Positions 1 to 34,994 of a DNA stretch of 64,000 nt are shown here, piece after piece. The stretch is taken from contig NC_045432.1 of the NCBI RefSeq assembly GCF_902635505.1, positions 5,391,275 through 5,455,274 on the forward strand, written 5' to 3'. The first letter of the stretch is position 1. Every line of letters begins with the position of its first letter. This DNA comes from Sarcophilus harrisii (Eukaryota; Chordata; Mammalia; Dasyuromorphia; Dasyuridae). The translations under genes and the position numbers were made by a program. Under the pieces are notes generated by a model. That model had not been told where the DNA came from. It was given only the letters and a program-made list of their open reading frames with translations, and searched no databases.

Positions 1-22840
<22,840 letters not shown>

Positions 22841-24330
22841 GGGCTGAGGGGCCGGGGAGGGCAAGGAGGCCGGCGGCCCACCCCTCTCGGCTTCCTCCCC
22901 TCACCACCCGTCTCCCCTCTTCCCCCCTCCCCCCCACGGCCCAGCCCCCTTCTCTGCCTCCCTCCAGGGGCCCTGTGGCCCGGCCCCTTCCTCGCCGCCT
23001 GCCTCCAGGCACGAGTGAGGGAACCTTTCTGTCTCCTTACCTCTAGGAGAGACAGGTGGGTGGGCCTCCCCATACCCCCAATGGAGGCAGAAGGGGAAGC
23101 CGGGCCGGGCACATCTGGATAGACACGCTCCCACGGAAACCAAAGGGGAGGGGGGCACAGTGTCTAACTGGCCTCATGGAAGGGAGGGTCTTTACTTAGT
23201 GCCTTTCTTTTTTGGGGGGTGGGGGGCCGACACCATTTAGTCGGGCCCTCACAGCCAACAGCAGCAATACCCCCAGAGATGGACCCCGGTTCTCCCACCT
23301 CCCTCTAAGCTCTGATCTCTGCCCCCCCTCCCCTCGTGTGTGCTAACTCCAGGTGTTGTTGAACGGAACCTCTCCTCAGCCTGTATTTATAACATCCCCT
23401 CCCCAAAGCCCTGACTCGGCCTATTTATTTAATTTGAACGCCCCCACCCCCCTGTAAATATTCTTCCTGCCTGAGGGTGGCTCGTGCCGTGCCCCGGGCA
23501 GATGCCCAGCCGGCGGCCGCGGCCCCGTTCCTTCCTTTTCCCTAGGCCCAGCAGGCCCTCCTGGCTCTTGCTTTGTTCCCGGGCCTGGTGCCTCAGGAGT
23601 CCGTTATAGGTGGGGGTGCCCGTCCACGTGTAGCGGTCATGGGGCCAGCAGCTCTCACTGCCTCTCACTGATCTGGAAGATGGTAGGAAGGCTTTAAGCC
23701 TGGGGGGGGGGGCGGGCAGTGGCGGGAGCCCAGGTGGGAAGGGGAAGACCTCCGGCTTGGCCCTATCCCTCACGGGGCCTCAGTTTCCTCATCTTTAAAA
23801 TCAAGGGATTGAGGTCGACAGTGGCCCTCCCAGCTTGGCCAGCACGGTTCCCCCGAGCCCTCCTCCGCATCTTCCTCCCTGCTCCCGACAAAGCAATAAC
23901 GAAGGGTCTAGCCGGTGCCAGTGACCGGGAGGAGGGGAGCCCGGGGCTAGTGCCGTCTTTCCCTCGAGCAGCGCCTCTCTCGGCCTTTGCGGGCCTGCCG
24001 CCGCAGCCGACTGGGGCTTGTGGGGAAGTCCTCGGAGGGAGAGAGAGGCTCGGAGGCCCAGGCTGGGAGAGAGGCTTGTCAGCTTATAGAGGCCGTGCCT
24101 TATTCCTTAATTTATTCTGTACACTGCCCCAAAGTGTAGATGTTTTCTGTACAAAGCCAAGCAACTGGCCTGCCCTGTAAATAAGTGTCTGATTGTGCCC
24201 ATCCGTCTGTCCTTCGTCTCCCTCCTCCTCCTCCTCCCCAGCCATTCCTGGCCGCATGAGCTTTTTATTTTTTCATTTTGTAATTATTTTCTTTTGCTAA
24301 TTAAAATGCCTGGAAAAGAAGTAGCTTTTA
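22841..24330 (+). other. PLXNA3: PLXNA3 3' untranslated region
   Basis: Noncoding, GC-rich at first, then AT-rich near the end, with several TGTAAATA elements (near 23,453 and 24,176). It holds a short CORE-SINE/MIR tail (about 23,770-23,840) and a G11 run near 23,703. The end is placed just after the ATTAAA at 24,300, which has G/T-rich sequence downstream. Confidence 0.75.
24300..24305 (+). terminator. PLXNA3: Polyadenylation signal ATTAAA of PLXNA3
   Basis: ATTAAA in an AT-rich context about 1.46 kb after the stop codon. G/T-rich sequence follows around 24,335-24,360. Confidence 0.65.
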
Positions 24331-24559
24331 GCCCTGCTGATTTCGGGGGTGGTTTGCCCCTTTCATCCATGCCTTCTGGAGCCCGTGGGTGCAGCTTGGG
24401 GGGTTAGTCTAGACCCCAGAGGACAGCAAGATGTTCTGGGGGTTCTCCGGGGACACGGGCCTACAGAAACCCGGTACAGAATAGCTAGGCCGCGATTAAT
24501 AAGCGAGGGGCCTGCCCTCGACCAGGATTGCATCCGGAAAAAGGAAAAAAGCAATCTGG

Positions 24560-24600
24560 GCCGGGGGAGGCTTCTCACACAACAGGTGCTTAATAAAGGT
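24560..24600 (+). repeat. Short SINE/L2-like tail
   Basis: 'acaacaggtgcttaataaa' resembles the common 3' end of L2/CORE-SINE elements. Confidence 0.4.
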
Positions 24601-24843
24601 GGGTGGAGGGCAAAGCTGCCGGAGGCAAAGCCAGAAGCCGGTTGGCTTTCTTGGGGGCCGCGGCTTCGAGAACTGCGCAAAGCCGTCGGCCGCCTTCATC
24701 TGGTACTTCGTCCATTGGGTTGGGAGGTGCCACGATGCTAAAAGACCACTGTCCCCACCGTCCCTACCTTTCAATTTCTCTGGTCTGGTACAGAGCCTTC
24801 AAGGGTGGCATCTACCCTGATTTTTTGTTGTTGTTTTTTGAGT

Positions 24844-24849
24844 AATAAA
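24844..24849 (+). terminator. Possible distal polyadenylation signal for PLXNA3
   Basis: AATAAA just after a T-rich run with TTG repeats, and a T-rich element downstream. It could serve a longer PLXNA3 transcript; no direct evidence. Confidence 0.35.
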
Positions 24850-25080
24850 GTATCGTCATGTTGAAAACCTGTTTTATTGCTCCTGGGCCCCCCTTCTTTT
24901 TGCGGGGGAAGTTCCTGCCGAGGCCAGACCATTACCTCTGTCCTGCCGTCCGGGGAGAGGGCTTTGGGTACAGCCGCACTTCCACATGAGACTGCTTTGG
25001 GCAGTGCCCCAGATCCTGTCCTACCAGTAAGATACTAGCACTGTCCCAGAAAAGAAAGGAGCGGCTCTGAGTGCAGTGCA
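24850..25080. other. Short unique spacer after PLXNA3
   Basis: GC-moderate sequence without ORF, repeat or splice signals that I recognise. Confidence 0.5.
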
Positions 25081-25385
25081 GCAGATAATCAGTAAACATT
25101 AGGCGCCTACTATGTGCCAGGTTCTAGGCATTCACAAAAAGGCATGACGGTCCCAGCCCCCGAGGAGCTCGGGCCAAAGGAGGAGACTACATGTGACAAT
25201 ATACAAACAAGATCTAGACAATATAAACTGGGGATACTCAACAGAGGGACAGATCTAGAAATAAAGAGGATGAGGAAAAGTTTCCTGTAAAAGGTAGGAC
25301 TTTAGTTGGGCCTTGAAGAAACTCCAAAGGGGAATCATGAGGAAAAGCCAAGGAAGATTCCTAGAGTCTGGAGATCGAAGGTCTT
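25080..25385 (+). repeat. Old interspersed repeat, first of three similar copies
   Basis: Begins with 'taggcgcctactatgtgcca' (antisense of an L2/MIR-like end), then 'aaggaggagactacatgtga' and 'ttagttgggccttgaagaaa'. The same order recurs near 29,125 and 45,640. Confidence 0.55.
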
Positions 25386-26310
25386 TTTTAATTAATTTTT
25401 TCAAGGTTATTGAATTTGTGGAATTTTATTTTTTAGTTTTGAATTCTCTTCTCCCACCTATTGAGAAGGCAAGAAAAGCAAAAGCCAAAACAAATATGGA
25501 GGGTCACTCAAAAACCAAATTGCCACATTAGCCATTTCCCCCCAAAAATGAAGAGAAAAATATGTTTCAGTCTGTCCTCTGCAACCGTCACTTCTGTATC
25601 TGGAGATGGGTCTTTTAGAATTGCACTTGGTCATCGTGCTGACCATTTTACAAATGAGGAAACTGAGGTAAACAGGATGAAGTGATTTGCTTAGGGTCAC
25701 AAAGCTGGTAAGGGCCTGAGAGCAGATTAGAACTCGGGCAGATGATGAGGCTTCCTGACTCCAGCCCCTGCACTCCTCACTGGTGCCACCTAACTGCCCT
25801 TGAGAATATTACTTTGTCTAAATCCTTGTGTTGTTTGTTTTTGCTCACTTCGCTTTGCATCAGTTCTTAAGTCTCCCCAGGTTTTCCTGAAAACATCATT
25901 TCTTACACCACAATAGTATCCCATCACCTACACGTGCCATTTGGCACGTTTTTGGGCAACTGTTCTCCAAACAAAAGGCTTCACTTTCCAACTCTACCAT
26001 CATGAAGAGAGACTATATTTCTGTACAAATGGGTCTTCTTTCTTTTGCGTCTTTAGGGTATGACTTAGGGTAGTATTATGGGGTTAAGGGGGAGGCACAA
26101 TTTATGTTGGGTTCTTTTCTTTAGGCATAACTCCAAATTGCTTTTCAGAACAGTCAGATCAGTGGACGGCTCCATCGGCAGCTCACTAAAGCCCTTCCAG
26201 AATTTGTCATTTTAGCCAATCTGATGGGTGTAAAGTGATACGTCCGTTATTTTAGTGTGCAGTTCTCTAAGTATTAGTGATTTTGAGTACTTTTTTAAAA
26301 AAAGGTTTTG
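25385..26310 (-). repeat. L1 3' end, antisense, split by a SINE
   Basis: Antisense words of the mammalian L1 3' region: 'gaattctcttctcccaccta' at the start and 'ttttagccaatctgatgggt' near the end. A SINE at about 25,640-25,802 interrupts it. Old and diverged. Confidence 0.7.
25640..25802 (-). repeat. Marsupial tRNA-derived SINE, antisense
   Basis: 'aaatgaggaaactgaggtaa' and 'gggtcacaaagctggtaagg', ending 'gtgccacctaactgccct', the complement of the GGGCAGCTAGGTGGC head. Confidence 0.85.
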
Positions 26311-26399
26311 TTGCTGTCTTCTCTTTCATATATCATCATAGTTATCCCCAGTATCTTTACCTCTTCTCTTTCCAGAGGTTTCTTTCTTGTTTCTAAGAA

Positions 26400-27255
26400 C
26401 AATTTTTTTTTAGGTTAGTTTAATTTACTTATTTAGATATCTTATTTATTTTTAACGGTCTTCTAAAGTTTTAGTTACAAATTCTCTCCCTCCCATCCTT
26501 TCCTTACTCATTGTGAAGGCAAGAAATGTGATATCGATTATATATATATACAAACATTTCACATAAAAACCATATTTCTATACCATGTTGCAAAAAGAAG
26601 GAAAAAAAGATGCTTCAGTCTGCGTTCATACTCCGTCAGTTCTTTCTCTAGGAGTGGATAGCATTTTTCATCATAAGTCCTTCAGAATTGTCCTGCAATA
26701 TCATATTGATCAGAACAGCTGTCATTCATAGTTTGTTAATCGTACTATATTACTGTTACCATATAAGATGCTCTCCCGGTTCTGCTCACTTCACTTTATA
26801 TCAGTCTGGTTTTTCTAAAAGCATTTCCTTCATTATTATTCTATCACAATTATATATGACTTACTCAGCCATCTCCCAATTAATGGGCATCCCCTCAGTT
26901 TCTAATTCTTTGCCCCACAAAGAGCTGCTAGAAATATTTTTTGTTCATATAAGTCCTTTTCCTTTTGGGGAGCATTGTTGGGTCAAAGGGTATGCAGTTT
27001 TATAGCCCTTTGGGCATTGTTTAGCATTGCTCTCTCCATAATAGTTGGACTACTTCACAACCCCACCGACAGTGTATTAGTGTCCCAGTTTTCTCATACC
27101 CCTACAACAGTTATGATTTTTCTTTCCCATCATATTAGCCAATCTGATAGGTTCGAGGTGTTACCTCAGAGTTGTTTTAAGTTTCATTTCTCTATTCAGT
27201 AGTGATTTAGAGCATTTTTCTTATTATATTAGCTTTGATTTCTTCCAAAAACTTT
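26400..27255 (-). repeat. Second L1 3' end, antisense
   Basis: Same order as the preceding copy: 'aaattctctccctcccatcc', 'tggttctgctcac'-like words, 'catctcccaattaatgggca', 'ggtcaaagggtatgcag' and 'attagccaatctgataggtt'. It represents a separate insertion. Confidence 0.75.
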
Positions 27256-28745
27256 ATATCCTTTGATCAAATAAGTATTTTTAGAGAGGAAAAGAAATTA
27301 GCACGATTGATTTCTACATTGAAAGAGTCCAAAAATATGGTCCTTTAATTCTCTTTGATTTTGCTTTGGCTGAGATTGACTGTTATCTGTCTCTCTCTCT
27401 CTTTTTTTTTTTTTTTTTTTTTTTTACTTTAGCTGATATATAGTAGAGTCTGCTGAAGTTTCTCATTTTAATTCGTGTTTTTTTTCTGTTTCAAGTATTT
27501 CTTGTATACAGAATACAGTTGGATTCTGGTTTCTTATTTCATTCTGCTATCTTCAGTTTTATTGATAAGTTCATCGCATTCACATTCACAGTTATGATTG
27601 CTAACTCTGCATTTCCTTCTCTTATTCTTACCCTCTTCTCTTATGCTTTTCTTTTTTCCTTGCCTCCTCTTTAAGAATCTATTTAGCTTCTGACTAATGC
27701 CTCCTTTAATCTATTCTCCTTCTCATTCCTCCCTTCCCCTTCCCTTAATCCTATTCCCTCCTAATTCTCCTTTGGGTAAGATATATTTCTGTACCCAACT
27801 GTGTATATATGTATATTCTTCCCTCCTTTAACCAGTTCTGATGAGAACATGGTTCAAGTGTCACTCCTCCCCCCTTTAATTGTGTGAACTTGTGTGTGTG
27901 TGTGTGTACAAAATTGGAGCTAATTTCTCCCATTCTTCCTTTCCCTACCCCCTTCTCCTAGTGTGTTCCTCTTCTTCAAACATTTCATTCTTCTTTTCAG
28001 CTCATCAAAACACATTAGAGTCATTCCTAGGCCTAATCTAATTAGACTTTGTGATTCCTGATGATAGACTTAGTTGTACAAGTGTCATATCTCCATATGA
28101 AAATGTTCACAATTTAATCTTATCTGGTTCCCTACGATTGCTCCCTTTTGTTTACCTCCTTTATTACTCCCATGTAGTTTTTAAATCATAATTTAGCTCT
28201 TTTAAAAAATTCCTTCTGTAACTCTTCTAGGAATTCTTGGTGGATTCATGTCCACACTGAATTTCTCTTTGCAGTTTTGCTTGAAAATGTTTTCAAGTTT
28301 TTCTCTTCTTCCTTGTTAGGCATCTTGAGCTTCTTTTTCTATTTTGTTCATTCTTCTAACCTACTTCTTGACTTTGGACTTGATTTTAGTGCTGTGCTCT
28401 GCCAACTCCTATGGAGTGGAGTGGGATGGATGTCTGGCCTGGGCTTCTATCCTCTTACATCCTTCTGCTGCTTTCACAGCTCTGTCTGGGGGCCTGCAAG
28501 ATTTTGGTGCTCCCAAAGTGGTGAGATCTGGGGCAAGGCCTGTTCCCTGTCGTTCTGGTCTGAGTTCTTACAAGTTCCTAATCCAAATTTTGATCTGTTC
28601 ACTTGTCCCTGGTTGGTAGTTTCAGCACTCGGCTACTGAACTCCGTTACTGTCAGCCTGCTAGGAGGCTCTACAAGTTCAGAATGACTGAACTGCCAACT
28701 CCTCTGAGGTCTGGGGCTCCTGCTCTGGTTATTCCACTGCAGAGC
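27255..28745 (-). repeat. L1 5' half (5' UTR, ORF1, ORF2 start), antisense
   Basis: The stretch at 27,570-27,930 mirrors the sense L1 at 57,380-57,760: 'attcacattcacagttatga' against ACTGTGAATGTGAAT, and 'ccagttctgatgagaacatg' against CAACAGAACTGG. The part beyond 28,060 is read as ORF1/5' UTR by position only. A T28 run lies near 27,400. Confidence 0.55.
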
Positions 28746-29115
28746 TACAAGCTGGCCTAAAGGCTAGAACAAAGATGATAGCTACTGGGGATGGATGAAT
28801 CAAGGAAGGGGTTTTTGAAGATGGGGGAGGCACGGGCATGGTTGTAGTCAGCACAGAACGAGACAGTAGAGAGGGAGAGATTGAAAATGAGTGAGAGAGT
28901 GGGGATGCCAGAGAGGACAATCTGCAGAAGAAGATGGGATGGAACGTTTCCTTAGCAAGGAGAAGGGGAATCTCTTCATGTAAAGGCAGGGGTGAACGAA
29001 GGAATAAATGGGAAAAGACCTCTAAGTGACGTGAGGTGAGGAAGAAGAGAAGGAGAAGAGAGCACTCTTAGGAAATGGCCTTGATTTTCTTCAGTGATGT
29101 AGGAGGCAAGGTTCT
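28745..29115 (-). repeat. CR1/L2-type LINE relic, antisense
   Basis: 'tttttgaagatgggggagg', 'gagagattgaaaatgagtga' and 'gtaggaggcaaggttctcag' match a mammalian CR1/L2-type LINE read in antisense. Confidence 0.5.
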
Positions 29116-29117
29116 CA

Positions 29118-29900
29118 GTTGAGGTGGTTACCTAATAAATATTTATTAAGCCCCTAGATGCGATGCACTAAGCAGCCGGGTGACTAAGAGCTCAGACAAG
29201 AAAGACAAGTCTCTGCCCTCAAAGAGCGCAATCTAATGGGGGGGGGGGTGGTGGGATAATCTGGAAATAACTGTGCAAATAAACTCTATACAGGATAATC
29301 TGGAGATAATAAACAGGGAGGCATTAGCATCAAGAAGGACTGTCAGAGACTTCCCATAGAAAGTGAAATTGTATCTTGAGACTTGAAGGAAATCAGGAGG
29401 CAGAGGTAAGGAGGTGGGGGAGACAGTGAGAGAATGAGTAAGAGAGACAAAGTACACTTCAGACACAGGGGACAGCCAGAAAAAAAAAAGCTGGAGTCAG
29501 GAGATGGGGTAGCTTATTCCCAAAACACCCAAGAGGCCAATGTCCCTGGACTCAGTCTATGGAGGGCTATAAGAGGAAGGAGGGAAAGCATAGGAGGAGA
29601 GTTATGAAGGTCTTTGAATGACTGACAGAAGAAGATTTGGGTTTTGATCCTGGGGGTGAAAAGGAACCAATGGAATCCAAAAAATAGGGACTTGACACCA
29701 AAGATTTTTGAATGGGGTGGGTGTGGGGGGAGTCAGGATGAAAAGGTTTGGAAAAACTACCGTGGTGAGTGGGCAATGAGTCAGTTGGGGAGGTATAAAA
29801 GTATTGCTTTGCTGCAGCAAGGACCCAGTTGCTACTGCTTAATAAAACTGTAATGGAGCATCGTTTCAGCAACATATGAATGGGAATGGAGGCAGCAGAT
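29118..29900 (+). repeat. Old interspersed repeat, second copy
   Basis: Opens 'ctaataaatatttattaagc', then 'aactctatacaggataatctg', 'agtcaggagatggggtag' and 'gaaggtctttgaatgactga'. Parallel to copies near 25,080 and 45,470-46,110. Confidence 0.5.
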
Positions 29901-31480
29901 CGTGGAAGTGATCTAGGCCTCGGCAGACCGGTGCTATATGGTAAGGGGACAGAGGCCCGAGGGAACAGATCGGTACAGCATGGAACTGGTTCCCCAAGGA
30001 GTCAAGATGGGAAAAGAGGGAGAATTCTGCCTGTGCAGGGGTGATGGCCTCAGAAAGAAACGAGGGGGAAAGGGATAGGAGAGGGAGAAGGGATGACGCA
30101 TCAAGTGGGGCTGAAAGGCCAAGGAAGATGAGCAATTACCAGATTGTGATGATGAAATTTCAGAGCTCATGAGCATTGGAAGAGGGATATTTGTGGGTGG
30201 CAGCAGGACCATCTCTCTAAGTAGCTGAGATGAGGCGGAAAAGTACTTCACAGGAAATGTGCAAGTCGAGGTTAAGGTGCTTGAGAGATGACTGATATTA
30301 GTGTGGAGTACGGCGCATACTACACAGTATCTGCAGTTTACCATTTGACTTCGGGGCAGGCCACAGCCAGGTATCAACTTGTATGGTTATGAGCCCAGAG
30401 CACAATTTCTAAGAAAGTGAACCATGGGACAATATGGCAGATAGAACCTTTAGGATGAGACCTAGGAACAGTTCACCTTGCCCGACACTGTATGCTCTGA
30501 CTAGTTACAGGGTCAGAACATTTGCCCGTGAGTCAGAGGCAAAATGACTTTGCTCCTGGCTGCAGTTCTTACAATACTCACGATGGCCTCCAGAGCAGGC
30601 CGTATTTGACTCTCTCAAGTCTTTTTCATCTTTAACAATCTAATTATCGAAGATGTACGTCACCTACAGTTAGGGTGTAGTGATAATCATTCAAGACACC
30701 TACCTCCCAACACTGTCATCATGCATTAAACTTCTAGATCACAGTGTTCCCCAATGAGCTCACTGGAAGCCTTGTAATTCACAGAAAAGCCTTGTACCCA
30801 TCAGTAAGCTAAAGGTCTCATTTCAAAGAAGGGATCATTGGACAGCCCTTGCTCTGAACTGGGCAGATCACTGGGATGGCCAACACCACCAAGACTACCG
30901 TGATGATCCAGTGAGAGTTGGAGGGGTTTGAAAATCATGCCATAGAAACATCATTCAAAGGAACTCCATATAAGGGAAACTCAAGTCAGAGTTATTCAAT
31001 TGGGGAACAGGCTACCTTGCCCCCAGCATCAAGTTTAGCAAAGGGATATGATGCAAAATGGAAGTCCCGCAAGTTAGGTTGGTCCAGAGAATGTTTAAGT
31101 AGAGGCTTCTCCCTGGCCCACGGGTGGGTACTGACAACACAAGATGCTCGCACTGTCCAGAGCTCTCTGCATAAAAAGCTGCCAAAAGTTTCTCATGTTT
31201 CACTTCTACCTCACATCAGAATGGCTTCCTGGACCTCGTTTCCCTTGTACGGGTCAAAATGCTCATAAGCACATAGGTAAATTGGGGCGGGGGGGGCTTT
31301 TAGTCATAGAAGGGATGGTCACGCCTGCAGCTGTTTTCCAGACCGCAACCAGTCCAGCTACATTTTGAGTGGGCAGAGATATTGGGACAGTCTTGGGTTA
31401 GAGCAATGTTCTAATCTGTAGCCTCCTGGTAGTAAGACACTGAGGGAGGTCCAAAGCTCCTGCTAAGGTGGAGGGGATTT
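29900..31480. other. Spacer with no recognised gene
   Basis: About 1.6 kb, part old repeat up to about 30,380. The rest has only short ORFs without family resemblance. I see no promoter or splice structure. Confidence 0.4.
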
Positions 31481-31610
31481 TTTTTTAGGCACAGTGGAAT
31501 AAACATTGGATTTAGTCAGAGGACTGAGTTCAAAGCCCCAGGCTTTGAGACTTTGGGACTCTGAGTGAACCCTCCCTCCCATCCCCAGCTATCAATCTGC
31601 TATCTTCTTG

Positions 31611-31858
31611 TTTGGTCATTTTTCAGTCACGTCTAATACTTTGTGACCCCATTTGGGCTTTTCTTGGCAAAGGTACCAGAGTGATAGCCATTTCCTTCTC
31701 CAGCTCATTTTTACAGAGGAGGAAACTGAGTCACATAGGCTAAAGTGACTTGTCCAGGGTCCCATAGCTAGTGTCTGGGGCCAAATTTGAATTCAGGAAG
31801 AGGAGTCTTTCTGACTCCAAGCCTGACACTCAATCGACTGCAGTCCCACCTAGCTTTT
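31611..31858 (-). repeat. Full-length marsupial tRNA-derived SINE, antisense
   Basis: Complete from the tail ('tttttcagtcacgtctaata', 'ctttgtgaccccatttgggc') through 'aggaggaaactgagtcacat' to the head 'gcagtcccaccta'. About 250 bp, diverged. Confidence 0.85.
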
Positions 31859-31859
31859 T

Positions 31860-32255
31860 ACTTAACTGCATGCTTCTCTAACATGTTGACCCTGCTTCTG
31901 TGCCCCACACTTCCTTGCCTTAGATTTAGAGCTAGAAGAGACCTTAGATGCTGTCTAGTTCACCCCATTTATTTTCTAGTTTGGGGAAAAGGCCAAAGGA
32001 AAGGAAATAGTTTAAGGAAACACAGGTAGTAAATAGCAGAATTTGTCCTGAGCCCATGTGCCTTCCCTTCAAAATGGGTACTCTTTCCCTCATGCCATGT
32101 CATCTGCTTCTGACAGGCTCCTCACTGACCAACACAATCATGCTCGGGCCCTCCCTTCCGATTCCCCTCCCCGCACTGAACCCCAACGTTTGCTTCACTG
32201 CTTCTCCTCTCCAATTCCTATAGTCTCTAGCTCACCTAGTTTCTCACTACTTGCT
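31860..32255. other. Spacer, little recognised
   Basis: Contains a short MIR/CORE-like piece ('agctagaagagaccttagatg', about 31,925-32,040). Otherwise no feature. Confidence 0.4.
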
Positions 32256-32800
32256 TAAAAAATATTTTCCTTCCCCAATTCCATAAAAAATATTGATACT
32301 CATTTAAGTTTTGAGTTCTAAATTTAGAACGCAAGAAAAACAAAACCATTACAAAGGTGTTTAGTCGTGCCAAACAAAATCTTCCCTTAATCAAAGAAAG
32401 AAAGCAAGAAAGAAAAAAGAAAGAAAAGGTGTTTTGATAATGCCTTGCGAGTCCATCGGTTCCATGTGGAGGTGGACAAAGTATTTCATCATGCGGTTCT
32501 TTATAATCGTGGTGGATCATTGTATTGATCAGAGCAGCGAAGTCTTTCACAGTGGCTCATGCTGACAATATTGCCGTTATGGTGTGGTGTTTTCCTGGTT
32601 CTGCATCCCCTTCATCACTTCTTATGGCATAATAGGATTCTCTGACTTGTTCAGCCATCTCCCAGGGAACGGGCAGTTTCCAGTTCTTTGCCACCACGAA
32701 AAGAGCTGCTGCTTTACGTGGGGGTCCTTTTTATTTCCTCGATTTATCGGGGGTATAGATCCAGTGCTAGGCCAGATGGTACGCACAGATCTTGACTTTT
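32255..32800 (-). repeat. L1 3' end, antisense
   Basis: 'gttttgagttctaaatttag', 'tggttctgcatccccttcat' and 'gttcagccatctcccaggga' follow the order of other antisense L1 ends here. A (GAAA)n run lies at about 32,396-32,428. Confidence 0.7.
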
Positions 32801-33600
32801 GCTACTCCATCTCCCAGTTCAGTCTTGGGGAGAGGGAAGCAGGAGGTCAAGGGACAGAAATGGACAACACAGGAGGAGGAGCTCAGAAGCTGGCTGAGGG
32901 AAGCGATGTGGAAGGATGGCGGGCTTCGTTCCATCTCCACCGGGCACAGGATTGGGGCCACAATCAAGAGGCTGGCTAGACAGGCACAGGAGATGATCTC
33001 TCAAGGTTGTGGCCGGTGTCCCCTTCCCCCCAGTCACCCAAGTCCGGCTCTCATTGACCGTCTGACCTGGGATGTCAGGGATCCAGTAGGGCAAGCTGAG
33101 CAGTGGGCCTTCTCACTGGGGAGCTCCACACAGCCCATAAGCCTTTGACACCCAGGCCCTGGACTGACCCCATGTCCTTCAGGCGGGGCTAGCTACAGGA
33201 TACCAGACACCTTGGGGAGCCAAAGCCTAACGAGGAGGGTGAGCTACACTAGGAAAGGCTGGCTTGAAGACTGGGAACAGGCTCAAGCCCTGCCCTCTTC
33301 AAGGCTCCAAGGATAGGCCAAGCCAAACGGGGACCATTCCCCACCCCTTATCCTCCTGCCCCAAGCCTCAGGCCCAGTAAAGGCGGCCCTCTTCCTCTAC
33401 CCAGTTTCAGATCTTTCCCTTTCTTTTTCCCCATTCCACCAACACTGTGCTGATCCGAGTACCACTTTCTCCTTCCCCCAAATCAAAATGAAGACTCTGG
33501 GTGCAGGACCTCTGATTTTTGGTCAAAACCTCCATCCAAATCTTTCTCGGGTGCCTCTTCCTATCACCTCTATCAGGGCCGTGATGGTTTCTGATTTTGT
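32800..33600. other. Unique spacer, no gene recognised
   Basis: GC-moderate sequence with short ORFs only. This is where human-like LAGE3 could be expected, but neither strand shows Pcc1-family sequence that I recognise. Confidence 0.4.
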
Positions 33601-33815
33601 GTATCTAGATTGGAGTCTCATATGCTACCTGGCTGTGATCCTGCACAAGTCACTGACTTGTCTGTGGACAAGTCTGCCTCAATTTCCTTATCTGTAAAAT
33701 GGGGATCATAATAGCACCTATCCCCCAAGGTGGTTGTGAGGATCCACTGAGATCTTGATAAAGTAACTTTGCAAACCTTCAGCTGCTAAAGGCTAGCTGA
33801 TTCTCCTCAGGGCCT
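33600..33815 (+). repeat. MIR-type SINE
   Basis: 'tcaatttccttatctgtaaa', 'gatcataatagcacctatcc' and 'taactttgcaaaccttcagc' in full MIR order. Confidence 0.8.
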
Positions 33816-34089
33816 AGCACATGGCTGACTCAGGAAATGAGCTTTGCATTAACAGGGGTGAATGGGGGTTAGTGGAGACTACTGCAAGTTCCTGGAAGCT
33901 CCTGGGTTTTGTCTCTTCCCGAGATTAGCTTCAGTCAGCTAGGAGAGGCCCGGTGAATCGGGCACAGTAATATTTTAGGTGACAACTCATTGATCTTATG
34001 GAGGGACAGTCGAGGGAAGGTGGGGATGAGGAAGAAATCCAAGAAATCGCTGGTCCTTAATGCAAGAGAACAAGAAATCCAAAGCTTGG

Positions 34090-34994
34090 AGTAGAGGTGC
34101 ATAATGTTTAATTAAGTGGAAGCAAAAGTTTGAAAAGCTAGGCTCTCTCTTCCTAGTAGGAGAGGCCCTGGGGGCTCCTTCACCCCCACCTCCCCTCACT
34201 TGGAGCCAAGTGCTCTTCATGGCTGCCTAATAGGTCTAGGCTAGATTTTCTTTGAGACAGGAAGCCCCTGAGGACCACCCACAGAGTGAGGCCTCATGAT
34301 GGCGATGAGTAACCCTGAGCTTCACCACAGCCCCATCACCCAAGCACTGACCCTGAGCGTGGGTCAGGAGTGGGAGTCGGAAGAGCTATCTAGGAAGGGC
34401 CTCACCTTCAGCCAAGGAGAGGGGATGGCTAAATAGGAACACAAAATGCCCCAAGCCTCGAGGCCGGGGAGTTTTAAGAAGCAAGGCCATTGCCACGGAA
34501 GGCAGCAGCTCTAGTAATTCTCATGCTTGAGGAAGGAAGGCTTCCCTTCTCCCAAGGCTTTCTGATTCTCTGTAAGGCTGCCCTTTGGCAGTTAGGTTTT
34601 ATTCACGATGGGAAAAGGGTTATACTCAGAAAAAAGCCCGTGATTCTGTGTTCAATGGGAAGCAGCATTGGGAGCAAGGGCCAAGGATAATTGAAATGCA
34701 GAGTCTGACGGTGACATCATAAAGTCAGTTGTCATCCCTGGGGAAAACTGGGGCGGGGCAGGTGTCCTAATAGGCAGTCCCTGACCACCGTCCCACTCTG
34801 CACTACAAAAGCCAACCCCCTTTTCTAATACTACTCCCCTCGTTCTTCCTTCCTTCCACGCCTACTAGAGGGTGGATGGAGACGGCAAGGGCAGAGCCGG
34901 CTTTCAGCCAGAAAGCCAACCTCCACTACTCCATCCATCCCTAGTAGAGTTCGGTTTGGTTTTGCTTTTTTCCAGGCAGGGGGAATGGGGGGAG
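34090..34994 (-). other. UBL4A: UBL4A 3' untranslated region, extent uncertain
   Basis: Noncoding sequence after the stop, without recognised repeats. Candidate signals on the minus strand are AATAAA at 34,603-34,598 and ATTAAA at 34,112-34,107; I cannot tell which is used. Confidence 0.5.
34598..34603 (-). terminator. UBL4A: Candidate UBL4A polyadenylation signal AATAAA
   Basis: Minus-strand AATAAA about 390 bases after the UBL4A stop codon. Confidence 0.5.

Noticed and set aside
24592-24597. AATAAA as a PLXNA3 poly(A) signal
   Set aside because: It belongs to a 'gtgcttaataaa' repeat tail and has no good downstream element.
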